Part shown: positions 1 through 7,430 of the stretch, piece by piece | Position numbering within the stretch: the stretch's first letter is position 1 | How the letters are laid out: the number at the start of each line of letters is the position of its first letter | Assembly: GCA_024399955.1 (NCBI GenBank) | Contig: JAKSNH010000015.1 | Span: forward strand, 1 to 35,798 | DNA: 35,798 nucleotides | Source: Paludibacteraceae bacterium | GTDB lineage: Bacteria > Bacteroidota > Bacteroidia > Bacteroidales > Paludibacteraceae | Direction of reading: 5' to 3' | Translations under genes and position numbers: made by a program | Notes under the pieces: model-generated | Seen by the model: the letters and a program-made list of their open reading frames with translations, nothing else | Database searches by the model: none | Told to the model about the DNA's origin: nothing

Positions 1-10
1 AATTAACGCT

Positions 11-51
11 ACACCTTATATATAACGCGTACATGCGTACATGTGCGCGTG
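11..51 (+). repeat. Palindromic alternating purine-pyrimidine element, copy 1
   Basis: The element opens with ACACCTTATATATAA and is followed by a 26-nt inverted repeat at 25-50: arm ACGCGTACATG, loop CGTA, arm CATGTGCGCGT. The arms pair over 11 positions if one G-U pair is allowed. From position 25 to 51 purines and pyrimidines alternate without a break. Two related copies follow the stop codons at 2772 and 6871, so this one probably marks the end of a secreted-protein gene lying just left of the window; the TAA at 4-6 could be its stop. There is no T-run after the hairpin, so it is not a standard terminator. Confidence 0.75.
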
Positions 52-159
52 AGAAGAAAGTCTTATGCTAGACGTTAAAAAGGCAAAGTGTTATTTGACG
101 TACTGAATTACCGCTTAAAAAGCGAAAGAGCAATATTTTAGCATTTTATTGCCAAAATA

Positions 160-192
160 TTTGCGTATGTCGAAAAAAAATTGTATCTTTGC
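160..192 (+). promoter_or_regulatory. Bacteroidota-type promoter for the 229-866 operon
   Basis: TTTG (160-163, within TTTGCGTA) lies exactly 20 bp before TATCTTTG (184-191). This matches the Bacteroidota -33/-7 consensus of TTTG, 19-21 bp, TAnnTTTG. Transcription would start near 198, about 30 nt before the ATG at 229. Confidence 0.85.
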
Positions 193-228
193 AGCGTTTT
201 CAACGCAGCAAACGAAAGGAGAACGATT

Positions 229-363
229 ATGAACGATGACATTTTTGTTAAGTACAGCACTCCAGAAGCAGCAGCAGAAGCCTTCTACAAGATGCTACAT
301 GCAAAAGATGAATGGCGTGCTCAGGTCCGTGAGGCAGAGCAAAAAGCGGGCTTATCTGTATGA
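229..363 (+). CDS. 44-aa small protein, first gene of a two-gene operon
   Basis: I do not recognise the family. The start at 229 was chosen because AAAGGAGA lies just upstream and because an earlier in-frame ATG would overlap the promoter box. The protein starts MNDDIFVKYSTPEAAAEAF, is rich in Ala, Glu and Lys, and looks helical and soluble; it has no signal peptide or membrane segment. Its stop codon overlaps the start of the next gene (ATGA at 360-363), so the two are almost certainly co-translated. A short charged protein overlapping a roughly 170-aa partner recalls toxin-antitoxin pairs, but no toxin or antitoxin motif is visible, so this is only a possibility. Its position in front of a secreted-protein gene parallels the two Bro-N genes further right. 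Confidence 0.72.
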   Translation: MNDDIFVKYSTPEAAAEAFYKMLHAKDEWRAQVREAEQKAGLSV

Positions 364-866
364 TTCTCTCTTTGGACAAAATAAACAGTAAGTCACCTTA
401 TCGGTTAATTAAGTTGACTGATTTGACTTTTCGTTTTGTGACGGATGGAGGCCTTCACTATAGCGTTGGTTTCTATCAAGACACATTATTCTTAAAGGAG
501 GGTGCATATCACTTCTTCATTGATAATGCAGAAGGGGAGCATGGAGCACATGACCCAAAGATTGTGGATGTAGTCGTGGCTGTTCTTGAAGAGTTTTTCG
601 ACCAAGAGCCCTCTGTCATGTTGTATATTTGTGATCCGAGGGATAATCGCCAAGCCGCACGCAATAGATTATACACCATGTGGTATCAAGAATATGCTAA
701 AAGCCACATGTTAACTATGTTCTGTGACGCAGTAAGAATGAATGATATTGATTACTATGCTGGCATCTTGATGCGACACGATCATCCCAAGCATGATGAA
801 ATCTTACAGGCATTCCAAGCCTTCTTAAAATACTTTCCCGCCCATTATAAGGTGAGAGAGAAATAG
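360..866 (+). CDS. 168-aa cytoplasmic protein, possibly DUF6169-like
   Basis: The second gene of the operon starts at the ATG inside the ATGA overlap. The N-terminal half has alternating beta-type segments (LTFRFVTDGGLHYSVGFY, then a hydrophobic strand and YHFFIDNAEG). The C-terminal half is helical with several Tyr, Phe and Met residues (MWYQEYAKSHMLTMF). There is no signal peptide. The layout of a short beta region reading 'sequence features then F/Y-rich strands' followed by a helical tail reminds me of the Bacteroidota family DUF6169, but I recall that family only loosely and the match is uncertain. A strong terminator follows at 892-928, which separates this operon from the secreted-protein gene at 1039. 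Confidence 0.7.
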   Translation: MILSLDKINSKSPYRLIKLTDLTFRFVTDGGLHYSVGFYQDTLFLKEGAYHFFIDNAEGEHGAHDPKIVDVVVAVLEEFFDQEPSVMLYICDPRDNRQAARNRLYTMWYQEYAKSHMLTMFCDAVRMNDIDYYAGILMRHDHPKHDEILQAFQAFLKYFPAHYKVREK

Positions 867-891
867 GCCTACTTACTATAATTTCTAATTT

Positions 892-928
892 AAGCGGTAA
901 TATCAGTAGCGATATTATCGCTTTTTTG
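892..928 (+). terminator. Rho-independent terminator after the 229-866 operon
   Basis: The stem GCGGTAATATC (894-904) pairs with GATATTATCGC (911-921) with one G-U pair, and is extended by AA at 892-893 pairing with TT at 922-923. Six Ts follow (922-927). The 3' part, CGCTTTTTTGTG, is the same as in the terminators at 4095 and 8229. Confidence 0.88.
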
Positions 929-1038
929 TGCGTTGTGGCATAAGGAAGCGAGAAATAAAGAACGAAGACGAATATAATTAACAAATATAAATTAAAAATT
1001 GGAACAAACAATTATTAACAAATTAAATTATAACACTT
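929..1038 (+). other. A/T-rich leader of secreted protein 1, no promoter recognised
   Basis: This 110-bp stretch between the terminator and the ATG at 1039 contains no TTTG/TAnnTTTG promoter. It is A-rich, which is usual for Bacteroidota translation starts that lack a Shine-Dalgarno sequence. Expression would need readthrough of the terminator or a promoter class I cannot see. Confidence 0.5.
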
Positions 1039-2772
1039 ATGAAAACAAAAAACTTTAAATTCAAATCAATGGCGCTGGTGCTCTTTGCCCTAGTGCTCAG
1101 TAGTAATGTGTGGGGAGAAACGGAAACGTACACCTTTACTAGTAAATCTTGGGGCGCAACTAACAGCGCAGAACAAACAGCCAACTGGACTTCCGGTAAA
1201 GACGGTAACGGATTAACTACTAATCAAGGAATCCAAATTACGGATGGTGTTTCAGGGGCAAATGGAACATCCCCTATTTCGTTTTCCAATGTAAGCAAGA
1301 TAGTCGTACGATATTGTACTAATGCTTCAAAAGGCGTTGGAACTATTAAAGTACAAGTCGGATCTGGTACGGAAAAATCTTTTTCTGTTACGAAACCTTC
1401 TTCTGGTGGAACTACATTAAAAAATGCAGAATTTATTTATTCAACATCAGAAACAGGTAAGATAAAAGTAACCGGTGAATGTACGACAAACTCGGTGTAT
1501 ATCCATTCTGTCATCATTACATATAGTGCTTCGTCTTGTACGGGCCTTGCAGCTCCAGGGAACCCACAGAGTGCAAATGTAACTGCAAATGGTGTCACTC
1601 TTAGTTGGAGTGCGGTAACCAATGCGACAGGATATACACTTACAGTAGGTGAGACGGAATACAATGTTGATGGCACGAGCAAGACAATTGATAATTTGTA
1701 CCCCGAAAACACCTATACATGGAATGTAGCAGCGAAAGGCGATGGTACAACTTATTGCGAAAATGGAACGGCAACGGAGGATCAGCAATTTACCACCTTG
1801 GCTGCCTGGACAGGAAATACTGCCGTATATACTGTTGCTTCAGTGTCATCTGTAACCCCAAGTGGCGACATTCCAACTGGTTCCGATGCAACTTTTGCTA
1901 ACACATATACTAGTAACAAGGAACAGATTACATCAGGGAAAAGTCAAACATTAACATTGACTGGATTTGAAGGAAAAATTATTAAAGCGATCACCCTTGA
2001 TATGCACTCCAATGGCTCTGCGGGAGCTGGTACATTCTCTGTTGTAGTTGGTTCTGTCACGTTGGCATCAATAGCATCGGCTACTACATTTGACAAGTGG
2101 TATGATAATACTTCGTATGGTACCGATTATCGAAAAGTGCATATTATGCTCACAGATGAAAATTATACTGTAAAAGCCGATGAGACTATTGTGATTACCA
2201 TTACTGGTACAACCAATTCACTTTTCTGTGATGAATTTAAGATCGGTTATGACGAAGTGGCTTGCACCAAGAAGATTACCATTACTAAAGGTGCAGAGAC
2301 CAATGGTACGTTTGAATTGAGTCAGACTGGTGAGGTTTGTATTGATGAAGGCAATGCAACGGTTGATGTAACGGATATCCAGCCAGCAGAGCATTACCAT
2401 TTCAGTCAAATAACTGCTACTAATGGTTCGGTGGATAATGAGAATAAACGAGTTACTAATATCTCTGTTAACACCACTATCAATGTGGAGTTTGCTGCAG
2501 ATACCAAACACACCATCTCCTTCTTGGATAATATCCAATTGGAGGAAGTAGAAGATATTGAGGTGTATGGTGGTGCAACGTTTACCTTCCCGGTTCTGAC
2601 CGACAGAACGGCTGCAACAGAGGGTACGTGCGAGCAGATGCACTATCACTTCATGGGTTGGGTTATCTCCACTCATACCGGAGAGATTACAGTGGGAGAT
2701 ATCGAGACCGGCACCAGTGCTCCTGTTTATGCCCCTGCAACCTATAAGGCTGTTTGGGCTGCAGAGCAATAA
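1039..2772 (+). CDS. Secreted multidomain surface protein 1 (FN3 and InlB B-type repeats), 577 aa
   Basis: A Sec signal peptide spans residues 1-26, with a hydrophobic core and likely cleavage after NVWG. Next comes a beta-sandwich-like region to about residue 165, and a fibronectin type III domain at about 167-252 (APGNPQSANVTANGVTLSW to YTWNVAAKG). A second beta-sandwich-like region spans about 253-405. A divergent InlB-type repeat follows at about 408-487 (ITITKGAETNGTF, AEHYHFSQI), and a Listeria-Bacteroides repeat with the GW motif (MGWVIS) ends the protein at 489-577. It has no Por/T9SS tail, LPXTG motif or membrane anchor: it stops right after the last repeat domain, and the palindromic element begins seven bases past the stop. 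It is probably an adhesin or cell-surface protein; ligand and export route are unknown. A terminator separates it from the gene upstream. Confidence 0.88.
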   Translation: MKTKNFKFKSMALVLFALVLSSNVWGETETYTFTSKSWGATNSAEQTANWTSGKDGNGLTTNQGIQITDGVSGANGTSPISFSNVSKIVVRYCTNASKGVGTIKVQVGSGTEKSFSVTKPSSGGTTLKNAEFIYSTSETGKIKVTGECTTNSVYIHSVIITYSASSCTGLAAPGNPQSANVTANGVTLSWSAVTNATGYTLTVGETEYNVDGTSKTIDNLYPENTYTWNVAAKGDGTTYCENGTATEDQQFTTLAAWTGNTAVYTVASVSSVTPSGDIPTGSDATFANTYTSNKEQITSGKSQTLTLTGFEGKIIKAITLDMHSNGSAGAGTFSVVVGSVTLASIASATTFDKWYDNTSYGTDYRKVHIMLTDENYTVKADETIVITITGTTNSLFCDEFKIGYDEVACTKKITITKGAETNGTFELSQTGEVCIDEGNATVDVTDIQPAEHYHFSQITATNGSVDNENKRVTNISVNTTINVEFAADTKHTISFLDNIQLEEVEDIEVYGGATFTFPVLTDRTAATEGTCEQMHYHFMGWVISTHTGEITVGDIETGTSAPVYAPATYKAVWAAEQ

Positions 2773-2778
2773 TAAGGC

Positions 2779-2810
2779 ACACCTTATATATAACGCGTAT
2801 GTGCGCGTAG
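2779..2810 (+). repeat. Palindromic alternating purine-pyrimidine element, copy 2 (short form)
   Basis: The same ACACCTTATATATAA lead-in is followed by a shortened inverted repeat at 2793-2808: ACGCGT, loop ATGT, GCGCGT. Compared with copies 1 and 3 about 10 bp are missing from the centre, yet a perfect 6-bp stem (with one U-G pair) and the purine-pyrimidine alternation are kept. It starts seven bases after the stop of the 577-aa secreted protein. Confidence 0.75.
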
Positions 2811-3132
2811 GAAATGGCAGTAGCCATTGGGTTGGGTACTGCTAACAAAGAGAACTCGGTGGAGTTCGAAGCGATCTTTGAAATAGTGATTAGTTTATGA
2901 AAAAGTGATTTTTCTTGCATTTTTTTGCTTGAAATACGTCGAGGGCACCGACCTCGCTGCGCTCGCCCACCTCGAAATAGTGAGAGGGGCTAGGACAAAA
3001 TGCAAAAATAGCTACCGCCAAACATGCTGCCAATTATAGCTATCTATTTATGAGTAAACTCCTACCAGATTCCTACAACTGACATCATTGATAGATAAAT
3101 CCATCTAATTTTTGCATTTTTCGCTTGAAATA
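2811..3132 (+). other. Intergenic region before the first Bro-N gene, left half of the long repeat
   Basis: No gene is called here. From 2873 onward the sequence is duplicated at 6995. It contains a short unassigned reading frame (2814-2900), a GC-rich island bounded by TCGAGG/CCTCGA (2939-2975), and a perfect 13-bp inverted repeat, AAAATGCAAAAAT at 2997-3009 and its complement at 3108-3120, about 100 bp apart. The Bro-N promoter follows immediately. Confidence 0.6.
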
Positions 3133-3308
3133 TTTGCATAAGTCAGATATTTTTTGTACTTTTGTAGTGTATTTCAGAGAGATTATTATTTGTAATAAAT
3201 ATACTATGAAACCCATTACTACAACTACAGAAAATGAGAGTTTGCAACTCTTTCAAGGAGCACAAATCCGCTATGTTTGGGATGAAGAAAAAGAAACGTA
3301 TTTCTTCT
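2873..3308 (+). repeat. Long direct repeat, left segment, copy A
   Basis: This segment matches 6995-7430 at a constant offset of 4122 bp. By eye I find three substitutions, at 3218, 3256 and 3301. It covers the intergenic region, the promoter and the first 34 codons of the Bro-N gene. Similarity ends abruptly in the Bro-N core. Confidence 0.92.
3133..3164 (+). promoter_or_regulatory. Bacteroidota-type promoter of the first Bro-N gene
   Basis: TTTG (3133-3136, within TTTGCATA) is 20 bp from TACTTTTG (3157-3164). The promoter lies inside the longer open frame that begins at 3125, which argues that translation really begins at the ATG at 3206. Confidence 0.85.
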
Positions 3309-4069
3309 GTGTTAATGATGTTATTGCCGTTTTAACAGAGAGTGTTAATCCGTCTGACTACCTCAAGAAAGTTAAGAAGCGCGATGAAGAACTGTCCAAA
3401 GGGTGGGGACAAATTGTCACCCCCCTTAAGATATCAACCGAAGGTGGTATCCAAACCATGAATTGTGCTGATGTCAAAGGAATTCTTCGTATCATCCAAT
3501 CTGTTCCCAGCAAGAAAGCAGAGCCGCTCAAGCAGTGGTTAGCTCAGTTAGGACAGCAGCGGTTGAACCAGTTGCAAGACCCAGAACTCAGTATAGAGCA
3601 AGCCATTAAAGACTATCGCCGTTTAGGTTATTCGGAAGAATGGATCAATCAACGCATCAAGACGATTGAGATTCGGAAGGGGCTGACGGATGAATGGAAG
3701 CGAGGAGGAATGCAGGAAGATAGAGATTATGCCACATTGACGGATATTATCTCTAAGGCATGGAGTGGAATGACTACCAAGCAATACAAGCAACACAAGG
3801 GATTGCGCAAGGAGAACCTTCGCGACAACATGACCGACGTGGAGTTGATGTTGAATGGCTTAGCAGAAGCAGCGGCCACGGCATTGAGCAAACGTGAGAA
3901 CCCCAAAGGTTTTGTGGAGAATGCCAGTGTAGCACATCGGGGAGGAACGGTCGCACATGTGGCACGAGAACGTTTGGAACAAGAGTTAGGCGAGAGCGTT
4001 ATCTCCGACCAACGTGCAGTGAATTTTACACAGCCTGCGGACGAGCTTCCATTTGAAGAAGATAAGTAG
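3206..4069 (+). CDS. Bro-N domain protein (BRO/phage antirepressor-like, DinD-like C-terminus), copy A, 287 aa
   Basis: The N-terminal region (about residues 14-125) is a Bro-N domain: IRYVWDEEKETYFFCVNDV, LTESVNPSDYLKKVK, then RIIQSVPSKKAEPLKQWLA. The C-terminal half carries the conserved segments YSEEWINQRIKTIEIRKGLT and WSGMTTKQYKQHKGLRKENL, typical of bacterial Bro-N proteins that resemble DinD. Bro-N domains bind DNA in viral BRO and phage antirepressor proteins, so a DNA-binding or regulatory role is likely; the target is unknown. The start at 3206 was chosen because the promoter boxes end at 3164. A second copy at 7328 shares residues 1-34 and everything after residue 94, while residues 35-94 are unrelated in detail. 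No phage structural or integrase genes are nearby, which suggests a domesticated gene linked to the secreted protein downstream. Confidence 0.9.
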   Translation: MKPITTTTENESLQLFQGAQIRYVWDEEKETYFFCVNDVIAVLTESVNPSDYLKKVKKRDEELSKGWGQIVTPLKISTEGGIQTMNCADVKGILRIIQSVPSKKAEPLKQWLAQLGQQRLNQLQDPELSIEQAIKDYRRLGYSEEWINQRIKTIEIRKGLTDEWKRGGMQEDRDYATLTDIISKAWSGMTTKQYKQHKGLRKENLRDNMTDVELMLNGLAEAAATALSKRENPKGFVENASVAHRGGTVAHVARERLEQELGESVISDQRAVNFTQPADELPFEEDK

Positions 4070-4094
4070 TTGCAGTTTATAAATCACCTTTCAT

Positions 4095-4123
4095 AAGCGA
4101 CAAACGATGTTTGCCGCTTTTTT
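4095..4123 (+). terminator. Rho-independent terminator after Bro-N copy A
   Basis: The stem AAGCGACAAAC (4095-4105), loop GAT, and GTTTGCCGCTT (4109-4119) pair with one internal A-C mismatch and are followed by a T-run to 4123. It is located between the regulator and the secreted-protein gene. Confidence 0.82.
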
Positions 4124-4240
4124 GTGCTAATCATTATTTCAAAGATCACTATATCATATTGCGCAAGCGCAGGGATATGCATTGTATCGACAGATATTGA
4201 AAATATATAAACTAAAATAATAACTAAAAAACAAACTATT
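4124..4240 (+). other. Leader of secreted protein 2 with a small inverted repeat
   Basis: This stretch is identical to 8258-8374. It contains the inverted repeat TGCGC-AA-GCGCA (4160-4171), which could be an operator or a small RNA hairpin, and ends in an A-rich translation start region. I see no TTTG/TAnnTTTG promoter. Confidence 0.45.
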
Positions 4241-6871
4241 ATGAAAAACAATTTTTCAAAGTGGGATGTGGGAGGCGGAAGCCAGAGCATCATCCAAGGT
4301 TTGAACTTGTTCACAAGTCGGAACTTGTTCAAGAGTCTTAAATCTATCCTCATGGTAGTTGCCCTACTATCATTGAGCAGTAATGTGTGGGGTGCAAGTC
4401 CTGTCACAGGGAGTTATACCTTTGGAGGAAGTTCTGTTTCGGGATGGTCTGCTAGCCCTCAAACAACGTACTGTAACTTGTATTATTCAGGCAAGAATAG
4501 TGCAACTACAATTAAAAACACAAATATCTCGAACATTGCTGGGATTGATTTCTCTAAAGTATCCAATCCATCTATAGAAATTACGGTTAGCGGCATTTGT
4601 AATTCTGGGACAAACACGTATACTGTTTCATTAATAAACTCCAGTGGTACTGTTTTAGTTTCAGGAACTGCTCAGAGTAACAAATTGGGCTCGGGTTCAG
4701 AGGCTAAAAAGGCAAACAGTTCAACAGTAACAATGACTCCAGTAGAGGGGGTAACGGGATATCAAATATATATCGGAACAAAGTGTTGCCTTACAGGAAC
4801 AAGTTATAGTTTAACCTATGAAGAAGTCACTGTTACTCCTGTAACATCTCTCATTCTTTCAGAAGCGGGAAATGAAACAGATTTAAAAAGCGGAAAGAAT
4901 GTCGGTGATTCATACCCATTGCCTTCTACAACAAGTGCGTCTTGCGGCAACAAGACCTTCGTTGGTTGGAGTACAGAAGAGATTCTAGTTCCAGGAACTG
5001 AGCCAACAAGCAATTTTTACAAGCCTGGCGATGAAGTCACTTTGGCTGCCAACAATACTTTCTATGCAGTCTTTGCTGATGCAAGTAGCGGAGGTACCAT
5101 TGAAGAAACAGTTGATATTTGTTCCATTGCAAGAACTACAATTGCAGCCCAAGAGACCCCCACGACGGTAACGTTAGGAGGAACTGCTTATGAGATAGAA
5201 GGAACTCCTATTTCTTTGACGGCGACTAAAGGAACAAACAACTGGCCAGTACTGAATTATCATGCTACCAATGGTGTGAATCTGCGATTCTATAAAACGA
5301 CATCTACGGTGACGTTTACCGCGGCATCTCCTGCTAAGATAAAACGAATAGAGTTCTTAAATAATGCAGAAACACCCTCTAATATGGCAAATATTTCTGC
5401 AACCGATTTGTCGGATAATGTGTGGTCTAGTGTCTCTGGCGAAAGTAGCGTAACATTTACTTATAGCAACTCTGATGGTAATTATACAACGGAGATGTGG
5501 ATTATCAATGTTACCTACACCACTTCTGGCACATCTTACTCCAACTACGCCACGAGTTGTGTAGAATGCGAACATAAAGTGACCATTACCAAAGGTGCAG
5601 AAAGCAATGGTACATTCACGTTAAGTCGTTCTGGTGATAATGTTTGTATTGATGACGATGCTACCATTATTGTTAGCAATATCACACCTGCAGAGCATTA
5701 TCATATTGCAGAAGTCACGACTACCAATGGAACTGTGACCGGTCCTGCAGATGGCAAATATACTGTTACCGTCACTGACGATGCTATGATTGGTGTTACC
5801 TTTGAACAAGATGCTAAAGTGACTGTTACATGGAACGTAAATGGTGCTACAACCACAGCACAAGTTTTCCCGGGGGAGACTGCTGCTGCACCTGCCAATC
5901 CAGAAAATATACCAACTTGTGCAAATACGTTCATGGGTTGGAGTACTTCTACTTTAACTGGTACTGGTCATAGTGCTCCGGCAGATTTATTCAGCACCAC
6001 ATCCCCTGCTATTACTGAAGATATAACCTTTAATGCTGTGTTCGCAATGGCCGTTGGCGGTGGACAAGATGCTAAATATTCCAAGCTGACCGACGTTAGT
6101 GTTTTGAAAGCAGGAGATAAAATTGTGATTACGGGTGTTAAAAATGAAACTCTTTATGGTATGAAAGCCTATGTTGACCAAGCAAATAATTGCTTAGCGA
6201 CCGATAATGCCGTAACATTAGATGGAGATGGTAATATTGCAAGTCTCTCTGGTGCGTGCGAACTCACATTAGGAGGCTCCGCCGGAGCATGGACGCTATT
6301 TGATGGTACCTATTATCTTTATGCTGCCGGCACAGCGACTTCGGGAACTAACTACATGAAAGGACAAACAACGGCTGATGATGCTTGTTTGTGGACAATT
6401 GCGTATAATAGCACCGTAGAATGCAGTGATGTGATTTCTGTTAAGAATGAAAAAACACCTTGTTTGCGGCATAATAATGACGGTTCAAATAATATATTCT
6501 CTTGCTACAAGTCGGATAATACAATGGGCGTGATTGCTTTATATCGTAAACCAGGCACTACTTACTCCAATTATGTGACCAGTTGTGCGACATATACGGT
6601 GACATGGAGGTCGAACGACTACGAAATTCGTGTGGATGCTGATAAGGCTCCGGGTACGGTACTGACTGCTCCAACGGTAGATGATGTAAGAGATGTAAAC
6701 ACTAAGGCTGCATGTAATGACCATTTGGTAGGTTGGATGCCTTCGTCAAGCACCACTAATCCCAAGTATACATCGCCGGACACGGCTCCTTCCGACATGG
6801 TTGGTCAACAAGTGACCGTTACGGGCAATGTGGTTTACCATGCTGTTTATGCAGATGTAGCCGGCGAGTAA
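4241..6871 (+). CDS. Secreted multidomain surface protein 2 (InlB B-type repeats), 876 aa
   Basis: The frame starts at an ATG supplied by the long direct repeat. A signal peptide core lies at residues 38-51 (MVVALLSLSSNVWG), after an unusually long 37-residue n-region. An alternative start at M38 (4352) would give a compact signal peptide like that of the 577-aa protein. A beta-sandwich-like region (to about 200) precedes a Listeria-Bacteroides repeat (about 203-280, FVGWSTEE). Another beta-sandwich follows (285-440), then a divergent InlB-type repeat (445-525, VTITKGAESNGTF) and a further repeat (527-605, FMGWSTS). A domain starting YSKLTDVSVLKAGDKIVI (about 610-780) resembles the start of the 459-aa protein at 18271. 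A final repeat (785-876, LVGWMPS) ends the protein. No anchor or sorting tail is present, and the palindromic element overlaps the stop codon. The role is probably surface adhesion; the ligand is unknown. Confidence 0.88.
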   Translation: MKNNFSKWDVGGGSQSIIQGLNLFTSRNLFKSLKSILMVVALLSLSSNVWGASPVTGSYTFGGSSVSGWSASPQTTYCNLYYSGKNSATTIKNTNISNIAGIDFSKVSNPSIEITVSGICNSGTNTYTVSLINSSGTVLVSGTAQSNKLGSGSEAKKANSSTVTMTPVEGVTGYQIYIGTKCCLTGTSYSLTYEEVTVTPVTSLILSEAGNETDLKSGKNVGDSYPLPSTTSASCGNKTFVGWSTEEILVPGTEPTSNFYKPGDEVTLAANNTFYAVFADASSGGTIEETVDICSIARTTIAAQETPTTVTLGGTAYEIEGTPISLTATKGTNNWPVLNYHATNGVNLRFYKTTSTVTFTAASPAKIKRIEFLNNAETPSNMANISATDLSDNVWSSVSGESSVTFTYSNSDGNYTTEMWIINVTYTTSGTSYSNYATSCVECEHKVTITKGAESNGTFTLSRSGDNVCIDDDATIIVSNITPAEHYHIAEVTTTNGTVTGPADGKYTVTVTDDAMIGVTFEQDAKVTVTWNVNGATTTAQVFPGETAAAPANPENIPTCANTFMGWSTSTLTGTGHSAPADLFSTTSPAITEDITFNAVFAMAVGGGQDAKYSKLTDVSVLKAGDKIVITGVKNETLYGMKAYVDQANNCLATDNAVTLDGDGNIASLSGACELTLGGSAGAWTLFDGTYYLYAAGTATSGTNYMKGQTTADDACLWTIAYNSTVECSDVISVKNEKTPCLRHNNDGSNNIFSCYKSDNTMGVIALYRKPGTTYSNYVTSCATYTVTWRSNDYEIRVDADKAPGTVLTAPTVDDVRDVNTKAACNDHLVGWMPSSSTTNPKYTSPDTAPSDMVGQQVTVTGNVVYHAVYADVAGE

Positions 6872-6913
6872 CACCTTATATATAATACGCGTACATGCGT
6901 ACATGTGCGCGTG
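6871..6913 (+). repeat. Palindromic alternating purine-pyrimidine element, copy 3
   Basis: ACACCTTATATATAAT begins on the last base of the stop codon at 6869-6871. The 26-nt inverted repeat at 6887-6912 is identical to that of copy 1 (arms ACGCGTACATG and CATGTGCGCGT, loop CGTA). Purines and pyrimidines alternate from 6887 to 6913. Confidence 0.78.
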
Positions 6914-7254
6914 GAAAAAAAAGCCTACCCCGACCCTCCCTAAAGGGAAGGGGGGAGCGAGAATCCGATGAGGTGGTGACACCAAAATCGAAGTGATCTT
7001 TGAAATAGTGATTAGTTTATGAAAAAGTGATTTTTCTTGCATTTTTTTGCTTGAAATACGTCGAGGGCACCGACCTCGCTGCGCTCGCCCACCTCGAAAT
7101 AGTGAGAGGGGCTAGGACAAAATGCAAAAATAGCTACCGCCAAACATGCTGCCAATTATAGCTATCTATTTATGAGTAAACTCCTACCAGATTCCTACAA
7201 CTGACATCATTGATAGATAAATCCATCTAATTTTTGCATTTTTCGCTTGAAATA
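6914..7254 (+). other. Intergenic region before the second Bro-N gene
   Basis: The first 80 bp are unique to this copy and include a CCCTCCCT-AAA-GGGAAGGG type inverted repeat near 6935-6958. From 6995 it is the second copy of the long repeat, with the same GC-rich island and the 13-bp inverted repeat at 7119-7131 and 7230-7242. No gene is called. Confidence 0.6.
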
Positions 7255-7430
7255 TTTGCATAAGTCAGATATTTTTTGTACTTTTGTAGTGTATTTCAGA
7301 GAGATTATTATTTGTAATAAATATACTATGAAACCCATTGCTACAACTACAGAAAATGAGAGTTTGCAACTCTTTCAGGGAGCACAAATCCGCTATGTTT
7401 GGGATGAAGAAAAAGAAACGTACTTCTTCT
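6995..7430 (+). repeat. Long direct repeat, left segment, copy B
   Basis: This is the partner of 2873-3308 at an offset of 4122 bp. It ends in codon 35 of the second Bro-N gene. Confidence 0.92.
7255..7286 (+). promoter_or_regulatory. Bacteroidota-type promoter of the second Bro-N gene
   Basis: TTTGCATA begins at 7255 and TACTTTTG is at 7279-7286, with 20 bp between the TTTG and TAnnTTTG boxes. It is the exact duplicate of the promoter at 3133-3164. Confidence 0.85.

Larger units (their letters stand above)
3488..4251 (+). repeat. Long direct repeat, right segment, copy A
   Basis: This segment matches 7622-8385 at an offset of 4134 bp. I see eight substitutions, all before 3647; from 3647 to 4251 (605 bp) the copies appear identical. 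It covers the Bro-N C-terminal half, the terminator, the leader and the first 11 bases (ATGAAAAACAA) of the downstream secreted-protein gene. Confidence 0.92.

Noticed and set aside
713..1011. Minus-strand frame of 98 codons across the terminator region
   Set aside because: It overlaps the end of the 168-aa gene and the terminator, with no promoter or start signals.
2898..2915. GAAAAA-GTGA-TTTTTC inverted repeat as a possible terminator
   Set aside because: The stem is only A-T pairs except one G-C, and would be too weak.
3125..3205. N-terminal extension of the first Bro-N frame (27 residues)
   Set aside because: The promoter boxes (3133-3164) lie within it, so it cannot be translated from that promoter. 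The same holds for 7247-7327.
4159..4190. A promoter in the leader of secreted protein 2 (TTG near 4159, TATCGACA near 4185)
   Set aside because: The spacing is 23 bp and the second box lacks TTTG, so it does not fit the pattern seen eight times elsewhere.
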